46,242 nt of DNA from Prochlorococcus sp. AG-424-P23 (GCA_003210135.1 QCNK01000012.1:1-46242), one strand, 5' to 3'; shown: positions 8,214 to 18,712, counted from the stretch's first letter. Made by a program: numbers and translations. Notes: generated from the sequence alone by a model not told the origin.

Positions 8214-8969
8214 ATGTATTACCTTAATTTTCTCAAAAGACTTCTAAGCAGCTTAATCATTGGCGGGCAAGCAATTAATTTTATATTTAAGGGTAAAATC
8301 TCCAAAAATGATCTCTTTGAACAACTTATGGAGTCAGGTCCTGGAAGTTTGTTAATTGTATTAATTACAGGAATTGCCGCAGGTACAGTTTTTAATATTC
8401 AAGTTGCATCACAACTTACAAGCATGGGGGTTTCAAGTGAAATTGGAGGTTTATTAGCAGTAGGCATGGCGAGAGAAATGGCTCCTCTTCTAACTGCTAC
8501 TTTAATGACTGGAAAAGTTGCAACTGCATATGCTGCTCAACTGGGCACTATGAAAGTTACTGAACAGATTGAGGCAATAACCATGTTAAGGACCGAACCA
8601 GTCCAATATTTGGTAGTCCCAAGGTTACTATCTATGGTAATAATGTCTCCAATACAGTGTCTTTTGTTTTTATCTGTAGCTTTATGGAGCGGACAAATTT
8701 GGAGCACAATTTTTTATAAAGTTCCTCCAATAGTTTTTTGGACATCTGTAAGATCAGGTAATGTGAGTTTAACAAGTTCAGACTTAACTTCAATGTTAAT
8801 AAAATCTGTAGTCTTCGGATTACTTATTTCAATCATTTCTTGTGGATATGGACTCACAACTAAAGGTGGTCCTAAAGAAGTTGGAACAAGTACAACAGGC
8901 GCAGTTGTAATGACTCTCGTTACTGTATCTTTAATGGATGTATTTCTAACACAAATTTTATTTGGATGA
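8214..8969 (+). CDS. MlaE-family ABC transporter permease (lipid transport)
   Basis: Membrane permease of the MlaE/TGD1/Ycf63 type, which works with an ATPase and an MCE-domain protein to move phospholipids between membranes. The 251-residue product shows the conserved core: ESGPGSLLIVLITGIAAG, then EIGGLLAVGMAREMAPLLTA and the EQIEAITMLRTEPVQYLVVPR segment. The C-terminus has GGPKEVGTSTTGAVV, also typical. It starts 9 nt after the symporter stop and ends 4 nt before the next start, so all three are probably one operon. No ATPase or MCE partner is encoded in the window. Confidence 0.93.
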   Translation: MYYLNFLKRLLSSLIIGGQAINFIFKGKISKNDLFEQLMESGPGSLLIVLITGIAAGTVFNIQVASQLTSMGVSSEIGGLLAVGMAREMAPLLTATLMTGKVATAYAAQLGTMKVTEQIEAITMLRTEPVQYLVVPRLLSMVIMSPIQCLLFLSVALWSGQIWSTIFYKVPPIVFWTSVRSGNVSLTSSDLTSMLIKSVVFGLLISIISCGYGLTTKGGPKEVGTSTTGAVVMTLVTVSLMDVFLTQILFG

Positions 8970-8973
8970 TCCT

Positions 8974-9378
8974 ATGTTTAAAACTAAATCAAAAAAAGAG
9001 GAGCCAGTAATAATATCTCCATCATTTCAGTTGCCAATTATTCTAATAGTTTTAAGTTTTATGCTTTTGTTTTTGAATATTGGCTCTTTGCCAACAATAG
9101 TTTTTGCTTCTTTTAGCTTTTTTTTATTACTTCAGTCATTCACCTTAAGAATAAAAATAACAAATGATGATTTTATCGTTTTACAATTAGGGAAAGAGAT
9201 TAGAACTTTTCCATTCAAAAACTGGATTTCATGGAGATTCTTTTTCCCTATTATTCCAGGTATTTTTTATTTTAGAGAAAAGTCCAGTCCTCATTTATTA
9301 CCAATTTTATTTAATCCAAAGCAATTAAAAGATGAGCTCATAAAAAAAGTTGACTCCCTGGAAATTAAAAATTCTTAA
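8974..9378 (+). CDS. DUF3119-family cyanobacterial membrane protein
   Basis: The 134-residue product has two adjacent hydrophobic segments (about residues 18-55), then a PH-like or immunoglobulin-like soluble part with LRIKITNDDFIVLQLG and WISWRFFFPIIPGIFYFRE, ending in a basic helix. I assign it to DUF3119 from the overall pattern. I prefer the ATG at 8974, just after the permease stop, over the upstream TTG at 8962. It directly follows the MlaE permease and could help that system, but this is only positional inference. Confidence 0.75.
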   Translation: MFKTKSKKEEPVIISPSFQLPIILIVLSFMLLFLNIGSLPTIVFASFSFFLLLQSFTLRIKITNDDFIVLQLGKEIRTFPFKNWISWRFFFPIIPGIFYFREKSSPHLLPILFNPKQLKDELIKKVDSLEIKNS

Positions 9379-9413
9379 AATTCAGACTTTGCCTATTCAT
9401 CAAAATTATTTAA

Positions 9414-10424
9414 ATGACCAATACAGAAATTTCCGACAATAATCCTGAAAAGGAATTAATAATAGATAAGTCAATTGCAAATGATAAAACGAAACAAATT
9501 AGTAAGAAAAATACAACGCAAAATAAAAAAATTACACAAAAAACCCCCAAATCAAATAAATCTTTTGATGAAATTTATAATGAAATTTTTACAGATCTCG
9601 TTTCAAAAAAAGACTCTTTAGTTAAAGAAATAAAAGAGTTAGAAACAAAAAAAAATGAAATAGAAAAAGACATTGAGTCAAATTTCAAAGGACAGTCAGA
9701 TAATATCGCTAAGAGAGTAAAAGGCTTTCAGGAGTACTTAACTGGAGCTTTGCAGAATCTTTCACAAAACGTTGAGAAACTTGAATTAGTTTCTCAACCA
9801 ATAATCGTAAAGCCATCTCCACTCGATGAAAAAAAACAAGACAATGTAACGAGCAATGTAGTTAATGTTCCTGCTCTTTCTGAAACATTCAAGCCAGATG
9901 AAGAGATTATAAAAAGTTGCTTTTCAAGTTTTACAGAACAACCTGACTTTTATGCAGAACCTTGGAAATTAAGACGGAGTCTTGATTCATCAGATATAGA
10001 AATTATGGATGATTGGTTCTTTAACATGGGCGGAAGAGGTTCTCTTGAAAGTAGAGGTTCTCGACAAAAAAATGCCTTGTTATCAGCTGGTGTAATATCT
10101 ATTCTTGGCGAATTATATGGAGATCAGTTTCAGACTCTTATTTTAGCTTCGCAGCCTGAACGATTAGGTGAATGGAGAAGAATTCTTCAAGATTCACTCG
10201 GTCTAACAAGGGATGACTTTGGACCTAATAGTGGGATTGTTCTGTTTGAAAGGCCTGAAGGTGTCATCGAGAGAGCTGATAGATTAGAAGCGAATGAAGA
10301 ATTGCCATTTATTATCATTGATGCAGCAGAAACCTCTGTTGAAATTCCAATACTTCAATTCCCATTATGGGTTGCATTTGCTGGTTCAGATAATGAAATT
10401 TACGATGATCTTGAACTAAACTAA
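9414..10424 (+). CDS. DUF3086-family cyanobacterial protein
   Basis: The 336-residue product starts with about 45 low-complexity, lysine/threonine-rich residues. A coiled coil with [18 protein letters not shown] (about residues 65-90) follows. The conserved C-terminal domain from about residue 160 contains [34 protein letters not shown] and [20 protein letters not shown]. This is the DUF3086 pattern, conserved in cyanobacteria with no established role. No membrane segment is present; likely cytosolic. It precedes plsY by 5 nt. Confidence 0.82.
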   Translation: MTNTEISDNNPEKELIIDKSIANDKTKQISKKNTTQNKKITQKTPKSNKSFDEIYNEIFTDLVSKKDSLVKEIKELETKKNEIEKDIESNFKGQSDNIAKRVKGFQEYLTGALQNLSQNVEKLELVSQPIIVKPSPLDEKKQDNVTSNVVNVPALSETFKPDEEIIKSCFSSFTEQPDFYAEPWKLRRSLDSSDIEIMDDWFFNMGGRGSLESRGSRQKNALLSAGVISILGELYGDQFQTLILASQPERLGEWRRILQDSLGLTRDDFGPNSGIVLFERPEGVIERADRLEANEELPFIIIDAAETSVEIPILQFPLWVAFAGSDNEIYDDLELN

Positions 10425-10429
10425 CCTTT

Positions 10430-11023
10430 ATGAATATCTTAATAATTTTTACAAGTTATCTTTTAGGATCACTTCCGACAGGTTTTTTAATTGGGAAATA
10501 TCTCAAAAATATAGATCTAAGAAATATAGGTTCTGGATCTACAGGTGCCACAAATGTCTTAAGAAATGTTGGGAAATGGCCAGCACTTTTTGTATTTATC
10601 ATTGACGTTGGGAAAGGCCTTCTTGCTGTAAAAATTGCTCAATATTACACAAATCAAGAATTAATAGAAGTTATAGCAGGGATATTCGCTATCTCAGGAC
10701 ATATTTGGCCAATATGGCTTAGAGGTAAAGGAGGTAAAGCTGTTGCAACTGGATTAGGTATGTTTTTAGCTCTTTCTTGGAAAGTTGGACTCGCATCTCT
10801 TGGTATTTTTTTAATAGTCCTAACAAAAACTAAATTTGTTTCTTTATCCAGTATTTCAGCTGCAATCTTACTTCCTATTTTTATGTTTTTTTACCTAGGT
10901 AAATTTATGCACTCATATTTTTTTATAAGTTTAATTGTGGCATTATTAGTAATCTGGAAACATAGAACAAACATAAAAAGATTACTTAAGGGAGAAGAAT
11001 CCAAAATTAATAAGAATCAATAG
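10430..11023 (+). CDS. plsY: Acyl-phosphate:glycerol-3-phosphate acyltransferase
   Basis: Inner-membrane enzyme that makes lysophosphatidic acid from acyl-phosphate, the first step of glycerolipid synthesis. All three PlsY motifs are present: [12 protein letters not shown], then [18 protein letters not shown], and [20 protein letters not shown]. Five or six hydrophobic segments over 197 residues match the family. It starts 5 nt after the DUF3086 gene, so it is probably cotranscribed. Its last 17 bp overlap the 3' end of pyrF on the opposite strand. Confidence 0.96.
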   Translation: MNILIIFTSYLLGSLPTGFLIGKYLKNIDLRNIGSGSTGATNVLRNVGKWPALFVFIIDVGKGLLAVKIAQYYTNQELIEVIAGIFAISGHIWPIWLRGKGGKAVATGLGMFLALSWKVGLASLGIFLIVLTKTKFVSLSSISAAILLPIFMFFYLGKFMHSYFFISLIVALLVIWKHRTNIKRLLKGEESKINKNQ

Positions 11024-11735
11024 ATTTAAATATTTCTATTAGAGCTTTATTAGGATCTATAGCTTTTGATATTGATCTACCAATTACTAGCTTAGAAGCG
11101 CCATTATCTATAGCTTCATGGGGAGTCATAATTCTATTTTGATCATCTTTACTGTCAATATTTAATCTGATGCCTGGTGTAATAAGTTCAAAATTATTCT
11201 TATAAATAGATCTCAACATTTTTACTTCCCAAGGGGAACAAACACATCCATCTAATCCAGCATCAAAAGACAATTTTGCAAGTCTCAATACATTTTCTTC
11301 AATTGAATTATTTCTATCAAGATCAGTTTGAAAATCTTTAAGAGAAAAGCTTGTTAAAACTGTTATTCCTACTACAAATGGAGGTTTAACACTGACTGAG
11401 GTAGCTCCTTCTAAAGATGCCTTCTTCGAATCCTTAAGGGCTTTTAAACCTGCTGAAGCATGAATAGAAATTATATCAACTCCTAATTTTGAAACTTCGA
11501 AACATGCTGCACGCATTGTATTTGGAATATCATGAAATTTTAAGTCTAAAAAAATTTTTTTATTTAAACCTTTTAATATTTCAATAACTCTTGGACCTTC
11601 CCTAACAAAAAGCTCTAAACCAACTTTAACCCACTTAATATTTGGACATTTTTCCAGAAGTAATTTTGCTTGATTTACATCTAATCCATCAATTGCCAAT
11701 ATTATTTTATCTTCTGAATTAAATCTTTTATTCAT
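11007..11735 (-). CDS. pyrF: Orotidine 5'-phosphate decarboxylase
   Basis: Last step of UMP synthesis: decarboxylation of OMP in the cytosol. The catalytic motif [11 protein letters not shown] (Asp and Lys of the K-x-x-D array) and the closing segment ITPGIRL with [25 protein letters not shown] mark the bacterial PyrF TIM barrel. The ATG at 11735 was preferred to the TTG one codon upstream. It lies 6 nt after tyrS, so the two are likely cotranscribed, and is convergent with plsY. Confidence 0.97.
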   Translation of the reverse strand: MNKRFNSEDKIILAIDGLDVNQAKLLLEKCPNIKWVKVGLELFVREGPRVIEILKGLNKKIFLDLKFHDIPNTMRAACFEVSKLGVDIISIHASAGLKALKDSKKASLEGATSVSVKPPFVVGITVLTSFSLKDFQTDLDRNNSIEENVLRLAKLSFDAGLDGCVCSPWEVKMLRSIYKNNFELITPGIRLNIDSKDDQNRIMTPHEAIDNGASKLVIGRSISKAIDPNKALIEIFKSIDSY

Positions 11736-11741
11736 CAATTT

Positions 11742-12980
11742 TCAGTTTTCAAACCTCTTAATTATTTTTTTCCCAATTTGCAAAATTTTCCCTTCCAAAT
11801 CATTTTTTGAATTAAAAACTAAATCAGGATTTATTACTTTCTGACTATCAATTTTTACACCTCCACCTTTAATAGATCTTTTGGATTCACTACTAGATTT
11901 GAAAAGTTTTAGCGCGCTTAGCAAGTAAAAAAACTTAACTGGGAAAACTATTTCTTTTAATGAAATCTCTGGAATTTCTCCAACTTTTTCTTTGTGTCCA
12001 AGAAATAATTTTTCGCAATTTGATTGCGCTTTTAATGCTTCTTCAGCCCCGTGGAATAAAGTAGTAACCTCTAAAGCCATTCTTCTCTGTAGTTCACGAG
12101 GATTTGACTTATCAAGCAAACTCAAATCTAATTCAGTAAGCAATTCAAAATATGTAGGTATTATATTATCGGGTACTTTTTCTAATTTTGAATACATTGA
12201 AAGAGGATCATCAGTTAAACCGACGGTGTTAAATTCAGATTTACTCATCTTCTTAATTCCATCTAAACCTGTCAAAATTGGCAAAAGAACTCCAAATTGA
12301 GGTTCTTGTTTAAAATGCCTTTGAAGATCTCTTCCTATTGCAATATTAAATTTCTGATCTGTACCTCCAAGCTCAATATCTGATTGAACAACCACCGAAT
12401 CATAGCCTTGTAATAGTGGATATAAAAATTCATGCAAAGCAATTGGAACTTGTGAAGTGTATCTTTTATTAAATTCCTCCTTAGCTAGCATTTGACTAAC
12501 TGTTGCACTCCCCATTAATTCAATTATCGAATTAAGATCTAATCCTTTTAACCATTCGCTGTTATATCTGATTTCTATTCTATCTTTTGAATCAAAATCT
12601 AAAATAGATTCATTAGCTGGTTTACCCAGTCCTAGTTGGGTTAAGTATGTTTTTGCATTATCCTTAACTTGTTTTTCCGATAACTGCACTCTTGTTTTAT
12701 TTTTTCCAGTTGGGTCTCCAATTTGAGCAGTAAAATCTCCAATAATTAAAACTGCAACATGTCCATTATCTTGGAATGCCCTAAGTTTTTTGAACAATAT
12801 GCTGTGCCCAAGATGAATATCTGTTCCAGTTGGATCGATTCCGAGTTTAACCCTTAATTTTTTATTATTTTTTTTCGCATGATCAATTATTTCCGAGAAA
12901 GTTTGATCTGTTCCCTTAATTGGGAAATATTCTTCTATTCCTCTTGACAGCCATGATGGCAATATTAAATTATCTGACAT
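11742..12980 (-). CDS. tyrS: Tyrosyl-tRNA synthetase
   Basis: Class I aminoacyl-tRNA synthetase that charges tRNA-Tyr. The ATP-binding [10 protein letters not shown] ends with the HIGH-like HLGH at residues 56-59, and KMSKS lies at 244-248. A C-terminal S4-like RNA-binding domain (about residues 345-412) includes [16 protein letters not shown]. The 412-residue length matches the TyrZ-like branch. The ATG at 12980 is clear. A tyrS-pyrF pair follows; a small DUF1825 gene lies 19 nt upstream. Confidence 0.97.
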   Translation of the reverse strand: MSDNLILPSWLSRGIEEYFPIKGTDQTFSEIIDHAKKNNKKLRVKLGIDPTGTDIHLGHSILFKKLRAFQDNGHVAVLIIGDFTAQIGDPTGKNKTRVQLSEKQVKDNAKTYLTQLGLGKPANESILDFDSKDRIEIRYNSEWLKGLDLNSIIELMGSATVSQMLAKEEFNKRYTSQVPIALHEFLYPLLQGYDSVVVQSDIELGGTDQKFNIAIGRDLQRHFKQEPQFGVLLPILTGLDGIKKMSKSEFNTVGLTDDPLSMYSKLEKVPDNIIPTYFELLTELDLSLLDKSNPRELQRRMALEVTTLFHGAEEALKAQSNCEKLFLGHKEKVGEIPEISLKEIVFPVKFFYLLSALKLFKSSSESKRSIKGGGVKIDSQKVINPDLVFNSKNDLEGKILQIGKKIIKRFEN

Positions 12981-12999
12981 GAAGCTTTAAACATTAAAT

Positions 13000-13323
13000 T
13001 TAAGAAGTTTTATCAAGTTCATCCTTCATTCTTATTAAGGTTTTATTCATCTGATCGAACATTTGATCAGGAGTAATCCCAAATTGACTTAACTGTGTCT
13101 TTAATTGTTCTACTGTCATTTTGGCTTGAAAATCTTCAGACAATTCAAATCTCTTCATAAAAACCTTATATCGATCCATAAGAGATTCCATTTTTTTGAT
13201 AAACATTATTTTCCCTTCTCTATCAAATTTTCCATAATCAGAGCCAAGTTTCATAAGTTCTTGGTAATCTGTAAAAAGCTTTTTAGCTTCTTCTTGAACG
13301 ATGTCTGACTCAAAGAATCCCAT
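13000..13323 (-). CDS. DUF1825-family protein
   Basis: The chosen ATG at 13323 gives 107 residues beginning MGFFESDIVQEEAKKLF, the conserved start of this cyanobacterial family. An in-frame extension of seven codons upstream is not conserved-looking. The product is all-helical and highly charged, with YQELMKLGSDYGKFDREGK and QLSQFGITPDQMFDQMN. There is no membrane segment; likely cytosolic. Function unknown to me. It is 19 nt upstream of tyrS and probably shares a transcript. Confidence 0.87.
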   Translation of the reverse strand: MGFFESDIVQEEAKKLFTDYQELMKLGSDYGKFDREGKIMFIKKMESLMDRYKVFMKRFELSEDFQAKMTVEQLKTQLSQFGITPDQMFDQMNKTLIRMKDELDKTS

Positions 13324-13474
13324 TTCTATTTTTTTACTTCGCAAGATTAAGGCTCAATTACAAGATAACAAGAATCTTTTAAATTGATTAGAACATTAAT
13401 AAATTTTAGTTTATAAATAATTCTTTGATTTATATTTATTCAGAATTAAATTTAGTAGACATGTTTCAAAAATA

Positions 13475-14086
13475 TTGGAAAAATTCAAAGTAAATAATAT
13501 TTCAAATCAAGAGAGGCAATTTGAATTATTTGGTTCAAATGTAAATACATCAATAAATTTTCAACACTCAAATAATCTAAAAATCAAAGGCGAAATTCTA
13601 ACTGAATGGAGAAATAGAATCCATAATCACCAATTTAAAATTTCAAAAGATGCTCACAATAAAACTTTATGTCAAACAAGCCTTCCTATAAATAAAATTT
13701 TCGATGAAAAAAAAATTGATCCCTTTTCCCTGCAGCCATTATCATTGAACTTTTGGAGAACTAATCAATACATACATAATGGTCCAGCAATGTATTTTGT
13801 GATTGACTCGATGGGAAGTTCTAAAATAATCCTATATATAGGAGAAACAAATTCAGCAAATAAAAGATGGAAGGGAGAACATGACTGTAAAAATTACCTC
13901 ATGAATTATAAGGAAGCCTTAGCTAATAACAACCTTTTAAGTCACCAAGATATTCGTTTCTTCTTAGATGTACCTAAAGAAGTAAAATTAAGACGTAAAT
14001 TAGAACAGCAACTGATATATTTATGGTTACCACCTTTTAATAAAGAAACCCGAGATAGGTGGGCAACTACTTTCACAAACAACTAA
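13475..14086 (+). CDS. GIY-YIG-like nuclease-domain protein
   Basis: The 203-residue product has an unassigned N-terminal half and a C-terminal half resembling the GIY-YIG fold. Tyr107 lies in AMYFVID, LYIGETNSANKRW covers residues 120-132 (Arg131 as the usual catalytic Arg), and Glu177 lies in LEQQLIYLWLPPFN, matching the metal-binding Glu. These are the key residues of single-strand DNA nucleases such as UvrC and homing enzymes. No zinc finger or helix-turn-helix is seen. The start is TTG at 13475. It could be a DNA-repair or restriction-like nuclease; the substrate is unknown. Confidence 0.72.
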   Translation: MEKFKVNNISNQERQFELFGSNVNTSINFQHSNNLKIKGEILTEWRNRIHNHQFKISKDAHNKTLCQTSLPINKIFDEKKIDPFSLQPLSLNFWRTNQYIHNGPAMYFVIDSMGSSKIILYIGETNSANKRWKGEHDCKNYLMNYKEALANNNLLSHQDIRFFLDVPKEVKLRRKLEQQLIYLWLPPFNKETRDRWATTFTNN

Positions 14087-14110
14087 AAGTTAATTAAATC
14101 GATTTTACAA

Positions 14111-15583
14111 ATGCAATTTTCCACATTCCAAAAAAATCTAGATAACTGGCAAGGCGCTTCATTAATTTTTGGAGTTTTTGAGGAAGAAATTGCTAGCCAA
14201 CTTGAAAACATAAAATTTGTTGTTGACCCGAAATTATTACTAAAAAAAGTTACTCAAAAAAAATTCAAAGGAGAAAAAGGAAAAACTCTAAGCTTTGAAT
14301 TTTTAGATCAAAAATTAGAAACTTTAATTATAGTTGGACTTGGCAAATCGAAAGACCTTAATAAAAGTGATATAGAAAACTCCATAGGAAATCTAATTAG
14401 GAAAACTGTTGATAAAAATGAAAAAATAAGCATCTTGCTTCCTTGGGAATTAATAAATCCACAACTAGAAATTAATCAATTAGCAGAGTCAGTCAGATTA
14501 TCTGCTTACAAGGACAATAGATTCAACAAGAAAAAAGATGAAGAGAAAGTTCTTAAAGAAATAGAGTTTTTGAATTTAAAAAAATTTGAGAATATTAGCT
14601 TTGAAGATACAGATAAAATATGTGAAGGTGTAGAACTAGCTAGAAGACTTGTAGCCGCTCCTCCAAATAGTCTTACCCCTCAGGAAATGTCTATACAAGC
14701 TTCTCAAATAGCTAAAGATCATGGTTTGGAAGTAAAAATTTTGGAGGCAAAAGATTGTGAAGATTTAGGAATGGGTGCATATTTAGCTGTAGCAAAAGGT
14801 TCTGATCTAGATCCAAAATTTATACATCTTACTATAAAGTCAGAGGGGCCTATAAAAGAAAAGATTGCACTTGTTGGGAAGGGTTTAACCTTTGATTCTG
14901 GAGGATACAATCTGAAAGTAGGAGCATCTCAAATTGAAATGATGAAATATGATATGGGCGGAAGCGCCGCAGTTTTAGGAGCAGCAAAAGCACTTGGAGC
15001 AATAAAACCAAAGGGATTAGAAATTCATTTTATTGTGGCATCTTGCGAAAACATGATAAATGGATCTGCAGTGCATCCTGGAGATGTAGTTAAAGCATCT
15101 AATGGTAAGACAATTGAAATAAATAACACTGATGCAGAGGGTAGACTCACATTAGCTGATGCTTTAACTTACGCTTCAAATTTAAAACCGGATTCAATAA
15201 TAGATCTAGCAACTTTAACAGGAGCTATTGTTGTTGCATTAGGGAATGATGTAGCTGGATTCTGGAGCAATAATGATGATCTTGCAAACGACCTAAAAGC
15301 TGCATCAGCCCAGTCTGGAGAGGAATTATGGCAAATGCCTTTGCAAAAATCTTATAAAGAAGGTTTAAAGTCTCATATAGCTGACATGAAAAATACAGGT
15401 CCTAGAGCAGGTGGTTCAATAACTGCTGCTTTGTTTTTAGAGGAATTCTTCGATAAAGAGATTAAATGGGCTCATATTGATATAGCTGGGACTTGTTGGA
15501 CTGATAAGAATAAGGGAATTAACCCATCAGGTGCAACCGGTTTTGGAGTTAGAACTCTTGTTCAATGGATTAAAAATAAATAA
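14111..15583 (+). CDS. pepA: Leucyl aminopeptidase (M17 family)
   Basis: Cytosolic di-metal aminopeptidase. The metal-binding and catalytic residues are visible: Lys257 and Asp262 in [11 protein letters not shown], Lys269 following, Asp281 in KYDMGGS, and the signature NTDAEGRL at 339-346 with Asp341 and Glu343. The C-terminal domain ends with [11 protein letters not shown] and [11 protein letters not shown], typical of M17 enzymes. The N-terminal macro-like domain spans about residues 1-170. The 490-residue length fits. It begins 24 nt after the GIY-YIG gene and converges on msrA. Confidence 0.96.
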   Translation: MQFSTFQKNLDNWQGASLIFGVFEEEIASQLENIKFVVDPKLLLKKVTQKKFKGEKGKTLSFEFLDQKLETLIIVGLGKSKDLNKSDIENSIGNLIRKTVDKNEKISILLPWELINPQLEINQLAESVRLSAYKDNRFNKKKDEEKVLKEIEFLNLKKFENISFEDTDKICEGVELARRLVAAPPNSLTPQEMSIQASQIAKDHGLEVKILEAKDCEDLGMGAYLAVAKGSDLDPKFIHLTIKSEGPIKEKIALVGKGLTFDSGGYNLKVGASQIEMMKYDMGGSAAVLGAAKALGAIKPKGLEIHFIVASCENMINGSAVHPGDVVKASNGKTIEINNTDAEGRLTLADALTYASNLKPDSIIDLATLTGAIVVALGNDVAGFWSNNDDLANDLKAASAQSGEELWQMPLQKSYKEGLKSHIADMKNTGPRAGGSITAALFLEEFFDKEIKWAHIDIAGTCWTDKNKGINPSGATGFGVRTLVQWIKNK

Positions 15584-15594
15584 CTATATTTAAA

Positions 15595-16197
15595 TCATTC
15601 ATTCCAAAGATTTGTTGATCTAGCGTTATCTCTCCATAATTTATCCAACCTCTGATCTCTCCCACATGAGAATCTATAGAACTTATATTTTAATTCATTT
15701 CTCTCAGCAAAATCCTGATGATATTCTTCAGCTAACCAAAATTGACCTTTTGATTTTAGTTCTACAGATATTTTTTCTAATGGCACACGCAATTCATTAG
15801 AGGCCGAAACAATTGCATTTTTTGCATCACTTTCCTCTGTTTCATCTTTAAAAAAAATCACTGGCCTATAAGAATCTCCACGATCGCAAAATTGACCATT
15901 GCCATCCAGAGGATCAATATTTCTGAAATAAAGTCTAAGTATCTCAGGTAAAGTTACCAATTTGGAATCATAATTCACCAAAACCACTTCCTGATGTCCT
16001 TCATGATTTTCGTAGGTTGGATTTTGTAAATCCCCACCTGAATAGCCACTTTGTACAAAATTTATCCCTTTTAAGGACTCTAAATCATGTTCTAGGCACC
16101 AAAAACAACCCCCTGCAAGAATCAATTCTTCTGCAAGTGTATTTAGAGGATTTATAAATATTGAAAAGGCAATTATTAAGGGTAAAAAGTATTTCAT
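15595..16197 (-). CDS. msrA: Peptide methionine-S-sulfoxide reductase, exported form
   Basis: Repairs methionine S-sulfoxide in proteins. The catalytic GGCFWCLE motif follows the N-terminal region, with GYSGG and YHQDF further on and a C-terminal cysteine in FYRFSCGRD that may be the resolving cysteine. Unusually for a cytosolic repair enzyme, it begins with a signal peptide: MKYFLPLIIAFSIFINPLNTLAEE from the ATG at 16197 (shown here as an annotation; cleavage probably after LA). This places it in the periplasm or lumen. A TTG at 16218 overlapping lpxB by 4 nt would add seven residues. It is the last gene of the lpx operon. Confidence 0.9.
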   Translation of the reverse strand: MKYFLPLIIAFSIFINPLNTLAEELILAGGCFWCLEHDLESLKGINFVQSGYSGGDLQNPTYENHEGHQEVVLVNYDSKLVTLPEILRLYFRNIDPLDGNGQFCDRGDSYRPVIFFKDETEESDAKNAIVSASNELRVPLEKISVELKSKGQFWLAEEYHQDFAERNELKYKFYRFSCGRDQRLDKLWRDNARSTNLWNE

Positions 16198-16214
16198 ATT
16201 CCTAATTATAAAGT

Positions 16215-17393
16215 TCAAACAATAGAATTAATAATCTCTTCAGCAGCTCTTTGAACTACTCCCTCTTCTCCTAATTCTTTTTTTAGCAAAGCATAGCCTT
16301 TATTAATTTTTATTTTTTCTGATTTCGTTTCAAGAAGTTTACAAGATTTATGAAAGATCTTCTTAGCGTCAAAGTCTCTTTGTACAAATTCAGGAATTAT
16401 TAACTTGTTAACTAACAAATTTACAGGAGAAATAAATTTTACCTTGAAATTGAGAATTCTTTTAGCGATAAAAGCAGTAACTCTACTTACTTTATAACCA
16501 ACAATTTGTGGTATTCCATGTAAAGCTAATTCCATATTCACTGTCCCAGATTTGCAAAGTGCAATTTTAGTAAGTGAATAAATATAAGGCTTTAATCTTC
16601 CGTTATCTTTTTGAGAAATCACTTTTCCTTTAACTTGATATTTTCTTAAGGCCTTTCTGAATCTTTCATCAAAAACTTTTCTACAAGATGGTATATAGAC
16701 AATTAAACTTGGATATTTTTGTTGTAATTTTTTAGCCGCCAACATAAAAGTAGGTAATATATATTTCAATTCTTGAGGCCTTGATGCAGGCATTAAAAGT
16801 AGGATGTTTTGATCAGGGCGAAGTTTTAGATTATTTCGGGCATCTTTTTTTAAGGGAAGTTTTTTTGTTAAGTCAATCATTGGATGTCCAACCCATAAAA
16901 CATTTCCGCCCCTCTTTTTATAAAATGCTGCTTCTTTCTTGAAAATCGCAAAAATTTTATCAGAAAAATTGATTAAATTAGTCGTAGTATTATTCCCAAC
17001 CCTCCATGCCCATTCTTGAGGAGCAATATAATAAAATATTGGAATTTTGGTCTTCGATTTTTTTAATTTAGTTCCAATTTTTATATTGGGACCCATATAG
17101 TCAATCAAAATTAAGCAATCTGGAGGATATTTTTTTAATAGTTTATAAAATCTTTTTTGAATTATTATTGTGGGAATAATAAGAGGTAAAGCCTCCCAAA
17201 TTCCGATTGCACTAATTGATGTAGTATTTTGAAGAATTTTCACGCCTTCTTTCCTCATCGTTTCCCCACCTAATCCGCAAATTTCTAGGTCTATAGATTT
17301 TTTTTTCGCTTCATCAAATAATGCTTTTGATAACAAACTACCGTGCAAATCTCCAGAGACTTCTCCAGTACTTATAAATATTTTTTTATTCAT
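16215..17393 (-). CDS. lpxB: Lipid-A-disaccharide synthase
   Basis: GT19 glycosyltransferase that joins UDP-2,3-diacylglucosamine and lipid X to form the lipid A disaccharide on the inner face of the plasma membrane. The N-terminal ISTGEVSGDLHGS is the LpxB signature. Later come FYYIAPQEWAWR, the WVGHPMIDL segment and LCKSGTVNMELALHGIPQIVGYK, all family-typical. The length is 392 residues. The start overlaps the lpxA stop by 4 nt, so the genes are translationally coupled. Confidence 0.96.
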   Translation of the reverse strand: MNKKIFISTGEVSGDLHGSLLSKALFDEAKKKSIDLEICGLGGETMRKEGVKILQNTTSISAIGIWEALPLIIPTIIIQKRFYKLLKKYPPDCLILIDYMGPNIKIGTKLKKSKTKIPIFYYIAPQEWAWRVGNNTTTNLINFSDKIFAIFKKEAAFYKKRGGNVLWVGHPMIDLTKKLPLKKDARNNLKLRPDQNILLLMPASRPQELKYILPTFMLAAKKLQQKYPSLIVYIPSCRKVFDERFRKALRKYQVKGKVISQKDNGRLKPYIYSLTKIALCKSGTVNMELALHGIPQIVGYKVSRVTAFIAKRILNFKVKFISPVNLLVNKLIIPEFVQRDFDAKKIFHKSCKLLETKSEKIKINKGYALLKKELGEEGVVQRAAEEIINSIV

Positions 17394-18232
17394 AAATTAA
17401 CTACAGGCATCGGTCCTCGTCTTCCTTTTGATATTGAATCTTTTAAAAAATCACATAATTTTTTTGAAGAAAAATCCAACTTACCTTTTGTTAAGGTATC
17501 CAATGAATCAGTCATTACATTATTCGATTTAAAAAGTAAATTCCACGTACTTTGCAAAAGTTTTAAATCAAAATCCTTATTTTCCATCAAACCACTTCTT
17601 TTAATTCCAATCCTGTTTAAACCTCTCAATTTCCCTGGATGTCCTTCTGCTAAACAAAAAGGAGGTACGTCTCTATCTACTCTTGTCATTCCTCCAATCA
17701 TGGCCAAATAACCAATATGTACAAATTGATGAATACCTAAACATCCACCAATAATGGCTTTATCTTCAATACTTACATGGCCCGCTACTTGAACACTATT
17801 TGAAATAACTATCCTATTTCCAAGCTCACAATTATGACCTATATGAGTATAAGCCATTAATAAATTATTATTGCCAATAATAGTTTTTTCTCCTTCATCA
17901 GTTGCCTTATTTATAGTTACGCATTCTCTAAAAGTATTATTATCTCCAATAATTACTTCAGTAGAAGCTCCTTTATATTTAAGATCTTGAGGCTCAAGAC
18001 CTATAAAAACATTAGGGAAAATTTTATTATTAATACCAATTTGAGTTCTGCCAGTAATAACAGCATTCGGTCCTATTTCAGTTCCTTCCCCAATTGTCAC
18101 ATCAGGGCCGACAACGGCTCCTTGAGAAATAATGACATCATTATGTAAAACAGCTCTAGGATCAACATAAGCATTTGGGTGAACTTTTGCACCACTTATA
18201 TTTGACTTGAATTCAAAAAAATTTTTTTCCAT
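17390..18232 (-). CDS. lpxA: UDP-N-acetylglucosamine O-acyltransferase
   Basis: First acylation of lipid A synthesis. The product shows the left-handed beta-helix hexapeptide repeat, with many I/V-G-x-x-x-x units from about residue 15 to 190. HPNAYVDPRAVLHNDV and YTHIGHNCELGNRIVISN contain the conserved catalytic His (H-x-G-H region). The C-terminal part, from GLNRIGIKRSGL on, is the helical domain. The 280-residue length is slightly above the usual 260. It lies 4 nt after fabZ and overlaps lpxB by 4 nt. Confidence 0.96.
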   Translation of the reverse strand: MEKNFFEFKSNISGAKVHPNAYVDPRAVLHNDVIISQGAVVGPDVTIGEGTEIGPNAVITGRTQIGINNKIFPNVFIGLEPQDLKYKGASTEVIIGDNNTFRECVTINKATDEGEKTIIGNNNLLMAYTHIGHNCELGNRIVISNSVQVAGHVSIEDKAIIGGCLGIHQFVHIGYLAMIGGMTRVDRDVPPFCLAEGHPGKLRGLNRIGIKRSGLMENKDFDLKLLQSTWNLLFKSNNVMTDSLDTLTKGKLDFSSKKLCDFLKDSISKGRRGPMPVVNL

Positions 18233-18236
18233 TTAT

Positions 18237-18695
18237 CTAATCAACTAATGAGAACATTAATTCTCCAGCACAAACCAACTTCCCATCAACATGTGCCTCA
18301 CCTTTAACCTTGCCAAATCTTTGTCTTTTAATACTCAACAATTCACAAGAAATTATTAATTGATCTCCAGGTACGACTGGTTTTCTGAATTTAACATTAT
18401 TAATTCCTGCAAAAACGAAAAGACCTTTAGGAAGATTGGGCATTTGCGTTACTATTATTCCACCAACTTGAGCCATTGATTCAACAATAAGTACCCCAGG
18501 CATTAAGGGTCTTTCAGGAAAGTGTCCTTGAAATTGAGGCTCATTTATAGTTACATTTTTTACTGCAACAGCTCTCTCCCCTGGGATATTTTCTATGACC
18601 TTATCCACAAGAGCAAAAGGATATCTATGAGGTAATAAACCTAGTATGTTCTCAGACGAGAGTTGATTATTTTCACTAGATAATTTCTTTTCCAA
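18237..18695 (-). CDS. fabZ: 3-hydroxyacyl-ACP dehydratase FabZ
   Basis: Dehydrates (3R)-hydroxyacyl-ACP in fatty-acid synthesis and competes with LpxA for the same substrate, which explains its place here. The hot-dog fold motifs are clear: [14 protein letters not shown] with the catalytic His, then [22 protein letters not shown] with the catalytic Glu. The length is 152 residues. The start is TTG at 18695, about 17 nt after the lpxC stop. The N-terminal dozen residues are poorly conserved-looking, so the exact start is less certain. Confidence 0.96.
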   Translation of the reverse strand: MEKKLSSENNQLSSENILGLLPHRYPFALVDKVIENIPGERAVAVKNVTINEPQFQGHFPERPLMPGVLIVESMAQVGGIIVTQMPNLPKGLFVFAGINNVKFRKPVVPGDQLIISCELLSIKRQRFGKVKGEAHVDGKLVCAGELMFSLVD

Positions 18696-18712
18696 GACTT
18701 TTAAAGATAATG

